Source: an uncultured Tateyamaria sp.
GTDB lineage: Bacteria > Pseudomonadota > Alphaproteobacteria > Rhodobacterales > Rhodobacteraceae
Length of the DNA stretch: 64,000 bases
Direction: 5' to 3'
Assembly (NCBI RefSeq): GCF_947503465.1
Contig: NZ_CANNDN010000001.1
Coordinates: forward strand, 930,001-994,000
Under the pieces are notes generated by a model. It was not told the origin of the DNA, searched no databases, and saw only the letters and a list, made by a program, of their open reading frames with translations. Below are positions 37,324 to 47,352 of the stretch, piece after piece. Each line of letters opens with the position of its first letter. Position 1 is the stretch's first letter. The position numbers were made by a program, and so were the translations under genes.

Positions 37324-38949
37324 TTAGTTCGCTTGACGGCGCAGGAAGGCCGGAATTTCGATCCGTTCCTGGTCCGGATCAGCTGCTTCCGCCGGACGCG
37401 GCGCCGGTGCCGGCGCTGGCGCAGCGCCGCGACCTTGCACCGGAGGCTGCTGGCGTGCGGGCCGGTCCGCAGCTGGCGCGCCCTCGGCCGTGCCCGTCAT
37501 GCGGTTGATCAGCGAATTGATCCCAAAGCGCGGCTTGTCCGCCGGTGTGGCATCTGTGGCCGTGGGCTGCTGCTGCGCTGCGGCGGCGGGTGCTGCCTTT
37601 TGTGTCGCGGCGCGCAGGCGGGCCAACGCTTCGGGCGACGGCGTGCCGGGCGCAGGCGCGCGGGGTGCAACGAACTCTTCGGCGGCGGGTTCCGGCGTCG
37701 GCTCGAATGCGGCAACCTGTGGCTGGTATGCAGGCGGCGGCAGATCATCCTGCGCGGCGGCCGGTGTGTCGTCCGCAAAAATGTCTTCTGCCATGTCCGC
37801 GGCTGCTGCCCGTTCCACATCCAGACCCTGGAACAGCGATGGCTCTTCGGCGGCAGCGGCCACCGGGGCCGGTGCAGGCTCGGGCATTTGTGCAGGGGCC
37901 GGAGGGGTTTCGTCCATCGCGACCGGCGGCGTCAACGGTGCCGCCATCGACCGGCGCGGCACCGGGATTTCGGAATTTACGTCGCTTGCGTCTATGCCAG
38001 TCGCCACAACGCTCACACGCATCATGCCTTCCATCGCCGTGTCGAGGGTCGAACCCACAATGATGTTGGCGTCCGGGTCCACCTCTTCGCGGATTCGGTT
38101 GGCCGCTTCGTCCAGTTCGAACAGGGTCAGGTCGTGGGCGCCGGTGATGTTGATCAGAACACCTTTGGCACCGCGCAGCGAAATCTCGTCCAGCAGCGGG
38201 TTGGCGATGGCTTTTTCTGCGGCCTGGATGGCGCGATCTTCGCCATCGGCCTCGCCCGTGCCCATCATCGCCTTGCCCATTTCGTCCATCACGGCACGCA
38301 CGTCCGCGAAATCGAGGTTGATCAGGCCGGGACGCACCATCAGGTCAGTCACGCCCTTCACGCCCTGATACAGGACATCGTCAGCCATACTGAACGCTTC
38401 GGTAAAGGTCGTCTTTTCATTGGCCAGGCGGAACAGGTTCTGGTTCGGGATGATGATCAGCGTGTCGACCATCTTTTGCAGCGCATCCACGCCGTCCTCG
38501 GCCTGGCGCATACGCTTTGCGCCTTCGAACTGGAAGGGCTTGGTCACGACACCGACGGTCAAAACCCCCAGCTCGCGTGCGGCTTGCGCGATGATCGGCG
38601 CAGCGCCTGTGCCCGTTCCGCCGCCCATACCAGCGGTGATAAAGCACATGTGGGCACCTGCAAGGTGGTCCACGATCTGTTCAATTGATTCTTCGGCAGC
38701 GGCGGCGCCGACTGAGGCGCGTGCCCCGGCCCCCAAACCTTCGGTGACCTTGATCCCCAGCTGGACCCGATTTGTCGCAGCGGACTGTTGCAGCGCCTGC
38801 GCGTCGGTGTTGGCGACAACGAAATCAACGCCATCCAGTTGTTTTTCAATCATGTTGTTGACGGCGTTGCCACCTGCGCCACCGACACCGAATACGGTGA
38901 TGCGCGGTTTCAGCTCGTCATGGCCGGGCATGGAGAGGTTCAGGGTCAT
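37324..38949 (-). CDS. ftsZ: cell division protein FtsZ
   Basis: A 541-aa tubulin-like GTPase that forms the Z ring. [11 protein letters not shown] and [10 protein letters not shown] (GTP loop) are present, followed by an Ala/Pro/Glu-rich linker of about 200 residues (residues 330-525) and the conserved C-terminal peptide [12 protein letters not shown], which binds FtsA. The long linker is usual in Rhodobacterales. ATG at 38949. A 350-base gap upstream holds a perfect palindrome and presumably promoters. Confidence 0.97.
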   Translation of the reverse strand: MTLNLSMPGHDELKPRITVFGVGGAGGNAVNNMIEKQLDGVDFVVANTDAQALQQSAATNRVQLGIKVTEGLGAGARASVGAAAAEESIEQIVDHLAGAHMCFITAGMGGGTGTGAAPIIAQAARELGVLTVGVVTKPFQFEGAKRMRQAEDGVDALQKMVDTLIIIPNQNLFRLANEKTTFTEAFSMADDVLYQGVKGVTDLMVRPGLINLDFADVRAVMDEMGKAMMGTGEADGEDRAIQAAEKAIANPLLDEISLRGAKGVLINITGAHDLTLFELDEAANRIREEVDPDANIIVGSTLDTAMEGMMRVSVVATGIDASDVNSEIPVPRRSMAAPLTPPVAMDETPPAPAQMPEPAPAPVAAAAEEPSLFQGLDVERAAAADMAEDIFADDTPAAAQDDLPPPAYQPQVAAFEPTPEPAAEEFVAPRAPAPGTPSPEALARLRAATQKAAPAAAAQQQPTATDATPADKPRFGINSLINRMTGTAEGAPAADRPARQQPPVQGRGAAPAPAPAPRPAEAADPDQERIEIPAFLRRQAN

Positions 38950-39063
38950 GGGTCAGGTCCGCCTGTCTGGTTTGCCGCATTCGCGGGTGTTTTTGTGCCT
39001 AAATCCCCGCAATCTTAGCGTTTCAACGCCCCAACGTCACCCACAAATCGCAGATTTACCGCA

Positions 39064-39079
39064 AAATATGGCCATATTT
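39064..39079. promoter_or_regulatory. 16-bp perfect palindrome upstream of ftsZ
   Basis: AAATATGGCCATATTT is perfectly symmetric and lies about 115-130 bases before the ftsZ ATG within a 350-base stretch (38950-39300) that has no gene. It is AT-rich, unlike its neighbours, so it could be an operator or DNA-bending site. No regulator can be named. Confidence 0.5.
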
Positions 39080-39300
39080 GGTCGGCCAGTCGCAAAATTT
39101 CGCCGAAGTGCGGACATCTTGGGGGTCAGCGCCACGATGACACAAGCAAGCGCAATGTGCCCGCAGCAAGCGCGAGCGAAACAAATGGTCTGGTGCAAAC
39201 TGCTCGGTCTGCCATGTGATGCGGTCTGCCTTGTGCCGCGCGCCTCTTTCGGGCGTTGGTCGCAGCATGATCAATAACGCCCTGACAATCAAGCGATTCT

Positions 39301-39708
39301 CTAGCTCAATGGCACCTCGGGACAGCCCAAATCCTGGCCATCGAACTGCGCAACAAGCACCGATCCGAAGATGCGCCCGACCCCAAGTGACATAAGCGTG
39401 CCATCCAGATCGAACACGGACCAGCAAACCGGTTCTGACTGATCAAGGCCCCGGTACAAAAAGCATAGCAAACCGTCAGGTGTCGTGATTTCCCCGTATA
39501 CGCATTTGTTTTCCGGGCCGCGCCATACGGACAAGCGCGGCGACAAAAACTGCTCGACCCCGACAAGTTCCCCTGTCGTCTGCCTGTAAAAGGACACGGT
39601 CTTCCCATTGACCCTTTCCAGAAAGTCTTCAGGCGTGATGCGATCTTGCGCCGCGCAGGGCAGTGCACATGCCAGCCAGCAGGCACTTATTTTCAGGAAC
39701 CGCTTCAC
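39301..39708 (-). CDS. secreted protein of unknown function between ftsA and ftsZ
   Basis: A 135-aa protein with signal peptide VKRFLKISACWLACALPCAAQ. I place the start at GTG 39708 because this overlaps the ftsA stop by three bases (GTGA), implying coupled translation, and gives a clean signal. The mature domain (FLERVNGKTVSFYRQTTGE, NKCVYGEITTPDGLLCFLY, PVCWSVFDLDG) has two or three cysteines and looks beta-rich. Similar small periplasmic proteins seem to occur in this order, but I cannot name the family. Function in division is inferred only from position. Confidence 0.72.
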   Translation of the reverse strand: MKRFLKISACWLACALPCAAQDRITPEDFLERVNGKTVSFYRQTTGELVGVEQFLSPRLSVWRGPENKCVYGEITTPDGLLCFLYRGLDQSEPVCWSVFDLDGTLMSLGVGRIFGSVLVAQFDGQDLGCPEVPLS

Positions 39709-41039
39709 CAGTTGTCGCGGAACCACTTGACCGCGCGGCGCAGGCTTCGCGCGGGATAGCGATCCGCCGGGATGTCGAAATCCCACCACTCATCCTGCGG
39801 ATGTGCCGCAAACAGGGCCAGCCCCACCGCAGAGGCAAAACCTGGCCCGGTCGCCGCCTGCGGCAGCCCGTGCACGCGCAGCGGACGCCCCAGGCGCACC
39901 TGCTGCCCCAGAATTTTGGAGGCCAGCCCATCAAGGCCCGGAATCTGGCTGCCCCCGCCCGTCAGCACGATCTGTTGACTGGGCAAATGGTCAAAGCCTG
40001 CGGCATCCAGACGGGCGCGTACTTCTTCCAGTATTTCCTCCACACGGGGGCGCATGATACCGATCAGTTCCGCGCGGCTGGCCGTGCGGCGGTCATGCTC
40101 GTAATCGCCCGTATCACCGCCAATCTCGATCATCTCGCGGTCGTCCATGCCGGTCGCGTGCACGCCTCCGTAAAACGTCTTGATCCGCTCGGCGTTGGTG
40201 GTCGGCACCTGCAGGCCCATGGAAATGTCGCTGGTGACATGATCGCCGCCCATACGCACCGCATCACCGTAAATCATGTGCTTTTTGATGAAGATCGATA
40301 CGCCGGTCGATCCACCTCCCAAGTCGATGCAAGCGGCGCCCAGTTCCTGTTCATCCTCGACAAGGGCCGCAATACCCGACGCATAGGCAGACGACGCGAT
40401 ACCCGCTAGTTCCAGGTCACAGCGCTTGATGCAATGCGCCAGGTGCTGCACGGCAGACGCCTCGACCGTCAGCATATGCAGGTCCACGGCCAATTCGTTG
40501 CCCAATTGGCCGCGCGGATCCGACAGGCCCGACCGGTGATCAAGCGCAAAATTCACAGGCTGCGCGTGTAGCACCTCGCGCCCGTCACCATAATCCGGCA
40601 CATCACAGCGCGACAGCACACGCGCCACATCCTGTTCGGTGACCACGTCGCCATCCAGGTCAAGGCGGGCGTCCAGCCCATAGCTGCGCGGTTCGGCCCC
40701 GGCAAAACACGCGATGACGTGATCCACGCGGATGCCGGCCATTTTCTGTGCGGCCTGCAGCGCCGTGCGAATGGCGCGTTCGGTTTCCTGCATGGCGCAA
40801 ATCTCGCCAAAGCGGACACCGCGCGACCGCGTGGTTGCGGCCCCGATAACGCGAAACCCCGACTGACCGGCCAGCGATCCGATCTCGCCCTCTTCACCCA
40901 ATTTGGTAGTGCCGTCAAAACGCAGGACAAGGCAGGCGATCTTGGAACTGCCAACGTCAAGAATGGCGACCACCCCACGTTGCATCGCGATCTTGCGCAT
41001 GTTCCGCATGCTGCGCTGGCTGGCGTAAAGGTCAGTCAT
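39705..41039 (-). CDS. ftsA: cell division protein FtsA
   Basis: An actin-like ATPase of 444 aa that anchors FtsZ to the membrane. AILDVGSSKIACLVLR begins the actin fold; GAACIDLGGGSTGVSIF and VLTGGGSQIPGLDGLA are phosphate/adenosine motifs; the C-terminal amphipathic segment RRAVKWFRDNW is the membrane-targeting sequence. I chose ATG 41039, five bases after ftsQ; the frame is open to 41084 inside ftsQ. Confidence 0.96.
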   Translation of the reverse strand: MTDLYASQRSMRNMRKIAMQRGVVAILDVGSSKIACLVLRFDGTTKLGEEGEIGSLAGQSGFRVIGAATTRSRGVRFGEICAMQETERAIRTALQAAQKMAGIRVDHVIACFAGAEPRSYGLDARLDLDGDVVTEQDVARVLSRCDVPDYGDGREVLHAQPVNFALDHRSGLSDPRGQLGNELAVDLHMLTVEASAVQHLAHCIKRCDLELAGIASSAYASGIAALVEDEQELGAACIDLGGGSTGVSIFIKKHMIYGDAVRMGGDHVTSDISMGLQVPTTNAERIKTFYGGVHATGMDDREMIEIGGDTGDYEHDRRTASRAELIGIMRPRVEEILEEVRARLDAAGFDHLPSQQIVLTGGGSQIPGLDGLASKILGQQVRLGRPLRVHGLPQAATGPGFASAVGLALFAAHPQDEWWDFDIPADRYPARSLRRAVKWFRDNW

Positions 41040-41044
41040 AATTG

Positions 41045-41911
41045 TCACTCGGTCCCGGAATTCAACTGTCTGATGCGCCACCATTCTTCGGTGGAGTGGT
41101 CTGTCATGCGTACGGTGGGGCGGTCAGGCAGACGCAGGTCGATGCGCGCAATGTCGCGTTTCAACACCTCGTCCACACCATCAAGGGCGATCACCCGGTC
41201 CAGCGCCTGCACGGCATTTTCGGTGGGCAGCATGATGCGCTGGCTGCGATCCAGCACCACATCCCAACGCCGGTCACCCAGACGGACGAGGCCACGCAGA
41301 CGCTTGCCCAATGGCGCACCGGCGGCAATAAGGTCCAACGCCTCGCCCACATGGCTGGCGGCCCCTTCCCCGGCGATTACCGGTAGATCAGGACGCAGGC
41401 TGCGCCGTGCAATCGTGCGCACATGGGCACCCTCGGCATCAATCAGGGTCAGACCATCGGGGCGGCGCCAAATCGCGACGGGGATCCGCGGCGTGATATC
41501 GACCTGCAACACACCACCCGGACGGATACGTACGGACACCTCTTTGACCGGAGGCATTTCCAGCACCGTGGCCCGGATCGCCGCCGGGTCCAGATCAAAA
41601 GATGAAATCGGAAAATCAAGCGGGACGGCCACGCGCACCGCTTCGGACAGTTCAGTGTCCGCGCCGTCTATCGCCATCAGGTTAACCATGAATTCCGGGC
41701 GCTGTTCGATGCTGGCGCGGGCCTCGGCCACGGTGGCCTGGATTGCGGCCTGCGTGTCGGGATCCGACAACCACCAGCTCGCCCCGCCAAAGCAAAGGGC
41801 AAAGGGGATACCAGCCCGCAGCATCAGCCGGATGCCCGGTGTCAGCATCATGCGCTGCAAGCGCCATGACCAGCGCGACGGTGCGGGATCGGAACGCTTC
41901 ACCGCTGGCAT
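41045..41911 (-). CDS. ftsQ: cell division protein FtsQ
   Basis: A 288-aa bitopic divisome protein. A basic cytoplasmic N-terminus ([20 protein letters not shown]) leads to one membrane helix near residues 30-50. A POTRA domain ([31 protein letters not shown]) and a FtsQ domain follow in the periplasm. It overlaps ddl by 13 bases. Adjacent ftsA follows after five bases. Confidence 0.93.
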   Translation of the reverse strand: MPAVKRSDPAPSRWSWRLQRMMLTPGIRLMLRAGIPFALCFGGASWWLSDPDTQAAIQATVAEARASIEQRPEFMVNLMAIDGADTELSEAVRVAVPLDFPISSFDLDPAAIRATVLEMPPVKEVSVRIRPGGVLQVDITPRIPVAIWRRPDGLTLIDAEGAHVRTIARRSLRPDLPVIAGEGAASHVGEALDLIAAGAPLGKRLRGLVRLGDRRWDVVLDRSQRIMLPTENAVQALDRVIALDGVDEVLKRDIARIDLRLPDRPTVRMTDHSTEEWWRIRQLNSGTE

Positions 41912-42819
41912 GATGCGTCCTCAACCATCCAGGCGCACAATTCGCCAAAGGAGACACCCGCCGCCTGCGCCTGTTCCGGCGTCAGCGACGTCGCCGTCAT
42001 GCCCGGCTGGGTATTTGTCTCCAGCAGGATCAAACCGTCGGCACCCTTGGTTTCGTCCCAGCGAAAGTCGGTCCGACTGACACCCCGGCACCCCAGCGCA
42101 TTATGGGCCCGTATGGCATAGTCGAGGCACAGCTCAGTGATTTCGGTTGGCACATCGGCTGGGATCACGTGGCGCGAGCCGCCCGGCTTGTACTTGGCGT
42201 CGTAATCATACCAGCCATCGGTGATGATGTCCGTCACCCCCAAGGCCTGGTTCCCCATCACGGTCGTGGTCAATTCGCGGCCATGAGCGAAGGCTTCGAC
42301 CATGACGAAGTCGGGCATATCCGCATCCAGCACGGGCGGGCTGTTGGCGCCCTCATCCACAAGATAGACACCGACACTCGACCCTTCGTTGTTCGGCTTC
42401 ACGACATAGGGCGGTAGCATCGCATGGGCTTGCATCACCTCGGCCTTGGACCGGATCACGCTGTCGACCACCGGCAACCCGGCCGCCCGGTACACGTCCT
42501 TGGTACGCTGCTTGTCCATCGCCAGCGCCGAGGACAGCACGCCAGAGTGCGAATAGGGAATGCGTAGCCACTCCAGAATGCCCTGCACACAACCATCTTC
42601 GCCCCAGCGGCCATGCAGGCAATTGAGAACGGCGTCCGGCGCGATGTCCTGAAGAACAGCACTCAGGTCGGGGCCCGCGTCGACCTCGATCACCTCGTAC
42701 CCCATATCCCTCAGCGCGGCTGCGCAGGCCTGTCCTGTTGACAACGACACCTCGCGCTCAGCCGAGGGGCCACCCAATAACACCGCAACTTTGGAACGTC
42801 TGCCCGACTGTTCCGCCAT
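41899..42819 (-). CDS. ddl: D-alanine--D-alanine ligase
   Basis: A 306-aa ATP-grasp ligase that makes the D-Ala-D-Ala dipeptide for Mur[20 protein letters not shown] (start), [32 protein letters not shown] and [21 protein letters not shown] are standard blocks. ATG at 42819. It lies 76 bases after murB and overlaps ftsQ by 13 bases. Confidence 0.96.
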   Translation of the reverse strand: MAEQSGRRSKVAVLLGGPSAEREVSLSTGQACAAALRDMGYEVIEVDAGPDLSAVLQDIAPDAVLNCLHGRWGEDGCVQGILEWLRIPYSHSGVLSSALAMDKQRTKDVYRAAGLPVVDSVIRSKAEVMQAHAMLPPYVVKPNNEGSSVGVYLVDEGANSPPVLDADMPDFVMVEAFAHGRELTTTVMGNQALGVTDIITDGWYDYDAKYKPGGSRHVIPADVPTEITELCLDYAIRAHNALGCRGVSRTDFRWDETKGADGLILLETNTQPGMTATSLTPEQAQAAGVSFGELCAWMVEDASCQR

Positions 42820-42895
42820 GTGCCTCTAAGTCCCGGAGCCCTTTTCCGGGCCCTCGAATTATCGCCGATTTTCGGCCTGTTCCGCGGCGCGTTCC

Positions 42896-43819
42896 CTAAT
42901 CCGGTTCGCCGATCCGCATAATTTCCCATTCTAGCGTGATGCCGCTGGAATCGTAAACCTTTTTTCGCACCTCTTCGCCCAACCCTTCAAGGTCAGCGGC
43001 AGTTGCGTCCCCGGTATTGATCAAAAAGTTCGAGTGCTTCTCGCTCATTTGTGCGCCGCCGCGGCGGGCACCGCGCAGACCAGCATCGTCAATGACCTTC
43101 CAGGCCTTCAGGTCATGCACGTCATCCGCCTTACCGGTAGACGAGAACCCCGCCGGATTGCGGAACGTGGACCCCGCGCTCCGGTCCTTGGTGGGTTGCG
43201 TCGCATCCCGCTTGGCCAGCTGGTCGGTCATCCGCGCGTGCAGCGCCTCGGGGTCGCCCTTGGGCCCGCGCAGGGTCACATGGGTCAGCACCGCGCCTTC
43301 GGGCACATCGCTTTGGCGGTAGCGGAAATTCAGATCGTCTGCCTTTAACGTCGCAGGCGTGCCATCACGCAGGATGACATGCGCCGCAACGAACACATCT
43401 GCTGTGTAACTGCCGTAGCAGCCCGCATTCATTCGAACTGCGCCGCCGACCGCACCGGGAATGGTCCGCAAAAAGGTCAGGTCCACACCTGCATCGGCCG
43501 CCTTGCGCGCCACATGCGCGTCCAGCGCCGCAGCGCCTGCGGTCACGGTATCGCCGTCAATCTCGATCGCATTGAACCCGCGCCCCAGTCGGATGACAAC
43601 CGCGCGCAGCCCCCCATCCCGGACAATCAGGTTGCTGCCCACGCCCATGGGAAAGACCGGCACGGCCGCATCAAGGGCGGACAGAAACGCGCTCAGATCG
43701 TCCACATCCGCAGGCTGGAACAGCCAATCCGCCGGACCGCCCACACGCAGCCAGGTCAGGGCAGACAGGTCCTTGTTCGCGGTCAGGGTTCCGCGCACGG
43801 GGGGCAGGTCAAAGCTCAT
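42896..43819 (-). CDS. murB: UDP-N-acetylenolpyruvoylglucosamine reductase
   Basis: A 307-aa FAD flavoenzyme that reduces UDP-GlcNAc-enolpyruvate to UDP-MurNAc with [27 protein letters not shown] binds FAD, and [15 protein letters not shown] and [14 protein letters not shown] (catalytic Ser) are present. ATG at 43819 starts the family; the frame is open 46 codons further upstream but inside a different context. 31 bases separate it from the upstream small membrane gene. Confidence 0.96.
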   Translation of the reverse strand: MSFDLPPVRGTLTANKDLSALTWLRVGGPADWLFQPADVDDLSAFLSALDAAVPVFPMGVGSNLIVRDGGLRAVVIRLGRGFNAIEIDGDTVTAGAAALDAHVARKAADAGVDLTFLRTIPGAVGGAVRMNAGCYGSYTADVFVAAHVILRDGTPATLKADDLNFRYRQSDVPEGAVLTHVTLRGPKGDPEALHARMTDQLAKRDATQPTKDRSAGSTFRNPAGFSSTGKADDVHDLKAWKVIDDAGLRGARRGGAQMSEKHSNFLINTGDATAADLEGLGEEVRKKVYDSSGITLEWEIMRIGEPD

Positions 43820-43850
43820 GACGTCGCAATGCCGCCCTGTGCGGCAGAGG

Positions 43851-44120
43851 TCAAGCCGCGGTGTCGCGTTTGCGGAACAGCCATCGCAAGACAGCGCCGC
43901 CCAAAAGCCCCGACGCCATCGGCACGGCGACCAGATAGGTCGCCACGATGGTCGCAAAGCCGTCGCCGGGCAACATGTCTGGTGCCAATCCCACCCAGAT
44001 CACTGCGGCCACAAGCACAAGGAAAAGGCCCACAAGGCTGCGCAGCATAAAGCGCGACGCCAACGACCAACCCGCAACAATGCCCAAGCCCAATGCGGTC
44101 AGTGCGATCACATACATCAT
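43851..44120 (-). CDS. small integral membrane protein of unknown function
   Basis: An 89-aa protein with about three hydrophobic stretches ([58 protein letters not shown]) and a basic tail LRWLFRKRD. Two adjacent ATGs (44120 and 44117) are possible; the first overlaps the upstream stop, so it is coupled to the preceding DUF2484-like gene. It is the last of four such genes before murB. I do not recognise its family. Confidence 0.8.
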   Translation of the reverse strand: MMYVIALTALGLGIVAGWSLASRFMLRSLVGLFLVLVAAVIWVGLAPDMLPGDGFATIVATYLVAVPMASGLLGGAVLRWLFRKRDTAA

Positions 44121-44365
44121 CGGATCATCCTCCCCTTGATCCAGCGGCTCAGGTAGATCACCGGCCAGCGCAGAACGCTCATACCTGCCACCATGACCAG
44201 AATGCCGGCCCACGGCCCGTGTTGCCAGGTGACATAGCCGATGATCGGAATGCCAATGGCGATCAGGATGTAAGCATTTGTCCAGTGGCTGTCTTTGCTG
44301 GGCATCATCGCCAGCACGTTCGCCACAATGCCCCAAAGGCAGGCAAGGATAAGGGACGGGCTCAT
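44117..44365 (-). CDS. DUF2484 family membrane protein, copy 2
   Basis: An 82-aa membrane protein with the DUF2484 pattern: an N-terminal helix pair (LILACLWGIVANVLAMMP), then WAGILVMVAGMSVLRWPVIYL near the end. The pattern WAG-x-L and S-x2-R-x-P-x2-YL is shared with copy 1. DUF2484 proteins are known in Rhodobacterales between murC and murB; their function is unknown. ATG at 44365 overlaps the stop of copy 1 (ATGA). Confidence 0.85.
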   Translation of the reverse strand: MSPSLILACLWGIVANVLAMMPSKDSHWTNAYILIAIGIPIIGYVTWQHGPWAGILVMVAGMSVLRWPVIYLSRWIKGRMIR

Positions 44366-44625
44366 GAGCGCAGCTCCGGTGGAAGTTGTGGGTTCTGGCC
44401 ACGGGCCTTGGCCCACAGGTAACGCAGCGGGTTGCGGAACATCGACACGAAGGCGGCCAGGGCCAAAAGGCCCGCCCACCACGCGACGCTGATCCCGACC
44501 CAAAGGATCAGAAGCGGGGCTGCAATCAGCAGCGCGATGCCCGGAAAATATTGTTGCCGCATGGGCAACATCGCAACGATGGTTGCAGCAAAAACCCAGG
44601 CGATACAGGCCCAAAGCAACATCAT
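44362..44625 (-). CDS. DUF2484 family membrane protein, copy 1
   Basis: An 87-aa membrane protein (start at ATG 44625; an ATG at 44622 is equally good). LLWACIAWVFAATIVAMLP and WAGLLALAAFVSMFRNPLRYL align with copy 2, so the two are tandem paralogs. The C-terminus is basic and polar (WAKARGQNPQLPPELRS), suggesting it faces the cytoplasm. It overlaps the upstream 76-aa gene by one to four bases and copy 2 by four. Confidence 0.85.
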   Translation of the reverse strand: MMLLWACIAWVFAATIVAMLPMRQQYFPGIALLIAAPLLILWVGISVAWWAGLLALAAFVSMFRNPLRYLWAKARGQNPQLPPELRS

Positions 44626-44852
44626 CCGCGCCCTCCGACCCATTTGCCGGCGGTCCAGCCCAGCATAAGCGCAAGCGCCATGGGCCCTGCAAAGAACAGC
44701 GGTGATCCCGGGCTGCCTGCAAAAAGGTTGTACAGGCTGAGAACAACGCAGATCAGTACCAGCACACCCAGCACCATCGAAAGGTTGCGCATCCGCAGGA
44801 TGATACCCAACGGCAGCATCAACAGGATGAAGATGATGACAAGTGTGGTCAT
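44622..44852 (-). CDS. small integral membrane protein of unknown function
   Basis: A 76-aa protein with two or three hydrophobic segments ([55 protein letters not shown]). Its ATG overlaps the murC stop by four bases (44849-44852), and its stop overlaps the DUF2484 start. It is thus translationally coupled into the murC transcript. No family is recognised. Confidence 0.8.
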   Translation of the reverse strand: MTTLVIIFILLMLPLGIILRMRNLSMVLGVLVLICVVLSLYNLFAGSPGSPLFFAGPMALALMLGWTAGKWVGGRG

Positions 44853-46255
44853 GCGGCCCCCTTGTGCAACCGCGCGGGCAACCCATTGGCCCAGGCGCTG
44901 ATCGACCCGGCCCCAAGGCAGACAACCATATCGCCGGGACGTGCCTGTTCGCGCACCAGACGCTCCAGATCGTTCTCGTCCACCACCGCGCGAGCGTGAC
45001 GGTGGCCATGACGGATCAGGCCCGCCACCAGATCATCGCGGCTGGCGCCTTCGATCGGGTCCTCTCCGGCGGCAAAGACATCGCCAATACCCACGACATC
45101 CGCGTCGTTGAAACATGAACAAAAGTCTTCAAAATGATGATGCAGTCGCGTGTAGCGGTGCGGCTGGTGGACGGCGATAACGCGGCCTGACGTGGCTTGG
45201 CGCGCAGCTTTCAACACGGCGGCAATCTCGGTTGGATGGTGGCCGTAGTCGTCGATGATCGTAATACCCTCAACCTCGCCCACACGGGTAAACCTGCGGT
45301 TAACGCCGCCGAAATTGGCCAGAGCGGTGCGGATCTCATCCGCCTTCATCCCCAGATGACGCGCCACAGCGACCGCGCTCAGCGCGTTCGACACATTGTG
45401 GTCCCCGGGCATCGGCAGGCTGCAGTCCTCGATCACCTGATCTTCGGCCTGTAGCGCGATGTCGAAATGTGCCACACCGTTTTCATAGGTCAGGTTCATG
45501 GCGCGCACATCGGCCTGGGCGTTGAATCCATAGGTCGTTACGCGCCGGTCGGTGATCTTGCCCACCAACGCCTGCACATCCGGATCATCGGTGCAGCACA
45601 CGGCCAGACCGTAGAACGGGATGTTCGACACAAAGTCATAAAACCCCTGATGCAGTGCCTCCTCAGTCCCCCAATGCTCCATATGCTCCGGGTCGATATT
45701 GGTGACGATGGCAATGGTCGCGGGCAGCCGATTGAAGGTGCCGTCGCTCTCGTCCGCCTCAACCACCATCCACTCGCCGTCACCCTTGCGCGCGTTGGAG
45801 CCATAGGCATGGATGATGCCACCATTCACGACCGTCGGGTCGAACTTGCCCTCATCCAGCAGGGCGGCAACCATGGTGGTTGTCGTTGTCTTCCCGTGTG
45901 TCCCCGCCACGGCAATGTTTGACCGCAGGCGCATCAGCTCGGCCAACATCTCGGCCCGGCGCACGATGGGCAGGCCCCGCGCGCGGGCGGCGTCCAGTTC
46001 GGCGTTGCCCGGCTTGATCGCGGAGGAAATCACGACAACCTCTGCGCCTTCCACGTTCTTGGCGTTCTGGCCCACGAAAATATGTGCGCCCAACTCCTGC
46101 AACCGGTCCGTTATGGCCGTGCGCTTCAGGTCAGACCCCTGCACAACATAGCCGTGGTTCAACAATACCTCGGCAATACCGGACATCCCGATCCCGCCGA
46201 TACCGACGAAATGAATGGGGCCCACGTCTCCGGGCAGTTTGGTTGCAGCATTCAT
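44849..46255 (-). CDS. murC: UDP-N-acetylmuramate--L-alanine ligase
   Basis: A 468-aa Mur ligase adding L-Ala to UDP-MurNAc. [15 protein letters not shown] binds the nucleotide sugar; [16 protein letters not shown] at residues 118-125 is the ATP P-loop; [15 protein letters not shown] and a late [11 protein letters not shown] are typical. Its start overlaps the murG stop (ATGA) and its stop overlaps the next small gene. Confidence 0.97.
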   Translation of the reverse strand: MNAATKLPGDVGPIHFVGIGGIGMSGIAEVLLNHGYVVQGSDLKRTAITDRLQELGAHIFVGQNAKNVEGAEVVVISSAIKPGNAELDAARARGLPIVRRAEMLAELMRLRSNIAVAGTHGKTTTTTMVAALLDEGKFDPTVVNGGIIHAYGSNARKGDGEWMVVEADESDGTFNRLPATIAIVTNIDPEHMEHWGTEEALHQGFYDFVSNIPFYGLAVCCTDDPDVQALVGKITDRRVTTYGFNAQADVRAMNLTYENGVAHFDIALQAEDQVIEDCSLPMPGDHNVSNALSAVAVARHLGMKADEIRTALANFGGVNRRFTRVGEVEGITIIDDYGHHPTEIAAVLKAARQATSGRVIAVHQPHRYTRLHHHFEDFCSCFNDADVVGIGDVFAAGEDPIEGASRDDLVAGLIRHGHRHARAVVDENDLERLVREQARPGDMVVCLGAGSISAWANGLPARLHKGAA

Positions 46256-47352
46256 GGGGCAGTCCCTTTCTGTGCGAGGGTTTCGACCATATGGACAAGG
46301 TGTTCGGTGGCGTCTGGCTTGCCGACGCTCAGCGCGGCCTGCGCCATCTGCAATGCGCCATCCGGATTGTCCAGCACAGCGTTGATCTGGGCCGTGACGT
46401 TTTCCGGCGTCATCTGGCTTTCCGGGATCAGTATAGCGGCGCCCGCATCCACAAGGCCGCGTGCATTCGCAGTCTGATGATCTCCGGTCGCCGCAGCGTA
46501 CGGGATCAGGATTGAAGGTCGACCAATCACCGAAATGTCCGCGACCGAAGACGCGCCAGACCGCGATATGATCAATTGCGCCTCGGACATGCGGCGCGGC
46601 ACGTCATGGAAAAAGGGCTGCACATCGGCATTGATACCGCATTCGGCGTAAAAAGCGCGCACGCGGTCTTCATCCTCGCCCCGGGCCTGATGGCTGACAC
46701 GGACATTCCGAAGGCGGTCCATCGACAGGCTGGCAATGGCGGGCGGGATCACATCCGACAGGATGCGCGCGCCCTGACTGCCGCCAATGACCAAAATCTC
46801 CATCGGATAGTCGCCGGGCTGAATATATCCTGCCCCTGCCCGTTCCAGCACTGCACCGCGCACCGGATTGCCGACATGGGCACTCTCGACACCTTCGGGC
46901 AAATCCGTCGGCCATGTGCCACAGGCCACCGCATCGACCCGTTTGGCCAGCATCTGGTTCACGCGCCCCAACACACCGTTCTGTTCATGGATCATGCGGG
47001 GCAGGCGCAGAACCGTTGCAGCAGCCATGGCTGGAATGGTGGGATACCCGCCAAAGCCCACAACGACCACGGGCTTGTCACGCATCAGTTTCAAGGTCGC
47101 GCCGACAACGCCCGCCGCAATGCGAAACGGCACCGCAGCTTTCGCCAGCAGGCCGCCCCGGGCAAAGGTTGCGGACGATACCTGCTCGATTTCGGTGGTG
47201 TGGGGAAAGCCGCCGGTATAGCGCGCGCCACGGGCGTCAGTGCTCAGCTTCACCCGCCAGCCGCGCGCCAGCATCGCCTCGGCCAGCGCCTGGGCCGGAA
47301 ACATGTGCCCGCCCGTGCCGCCCGCCGCAATAAGGAGAAGCGGTCGGCTCAT
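46252..47352 (-). CDS. murG: UDP-GlcNAc:lipid I N-acetylglucosaminyltransferase
   Basis: A 366-aa GT28 glycosyltransferase that converts lipid I to lipid II at the inner face of the membrane. [19 protein letters not shown] is the N-terminal glycine loop; [17 protein letters not shown] and [16 protein letters not shown] are typical. It overlaps ftsW upstream and murC downstream, four bases each. Confidence 0.96.
   Translation of the reverse strand: MSRPLLLIAAGGTGGHMFPAQALAEAMLARGWRVKLSTDARGARYTGGFPHTTEIEQVSSATFARGGLLAKAAVPFRIAAGVVGATLKLMRDKPVVVVGFGGYPTIPAMAAATVLRLPRMIHEQNGVLGRVNQMLAKRVDAVACGTWPTDLPEGVESAHVGNPVRGAVLERAGAGYIQPGDYPMEILVIGGSQGARILSDVIPPAIASLSMDRLRNVRVSHQARGEDEDRVRAFYAECGINADVQPFFHDVPRRMSEAQLIISRSGASSVADISVIGRPSILIPYAAATGDHQTANARGLVDAGAAILIPESQMTPENVTAQINAVLDNPDGALQMAQAALSVGKPDATEHLVHMVETLAQKGTAP

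Noticed and set aside
37490-37960. Ala/Pro-rich region of ftsZ as a possible frameshift or fusion
   Set aside because: Rhodobacterales FtsZ has a long disordered linker, and the C-terminal binding peptide after it is intact.
36184-38688. An 834-codon open frame on the plus strand
   Set aside because: It is antisense to lpxC and ftsZ and has no recognisable domain.
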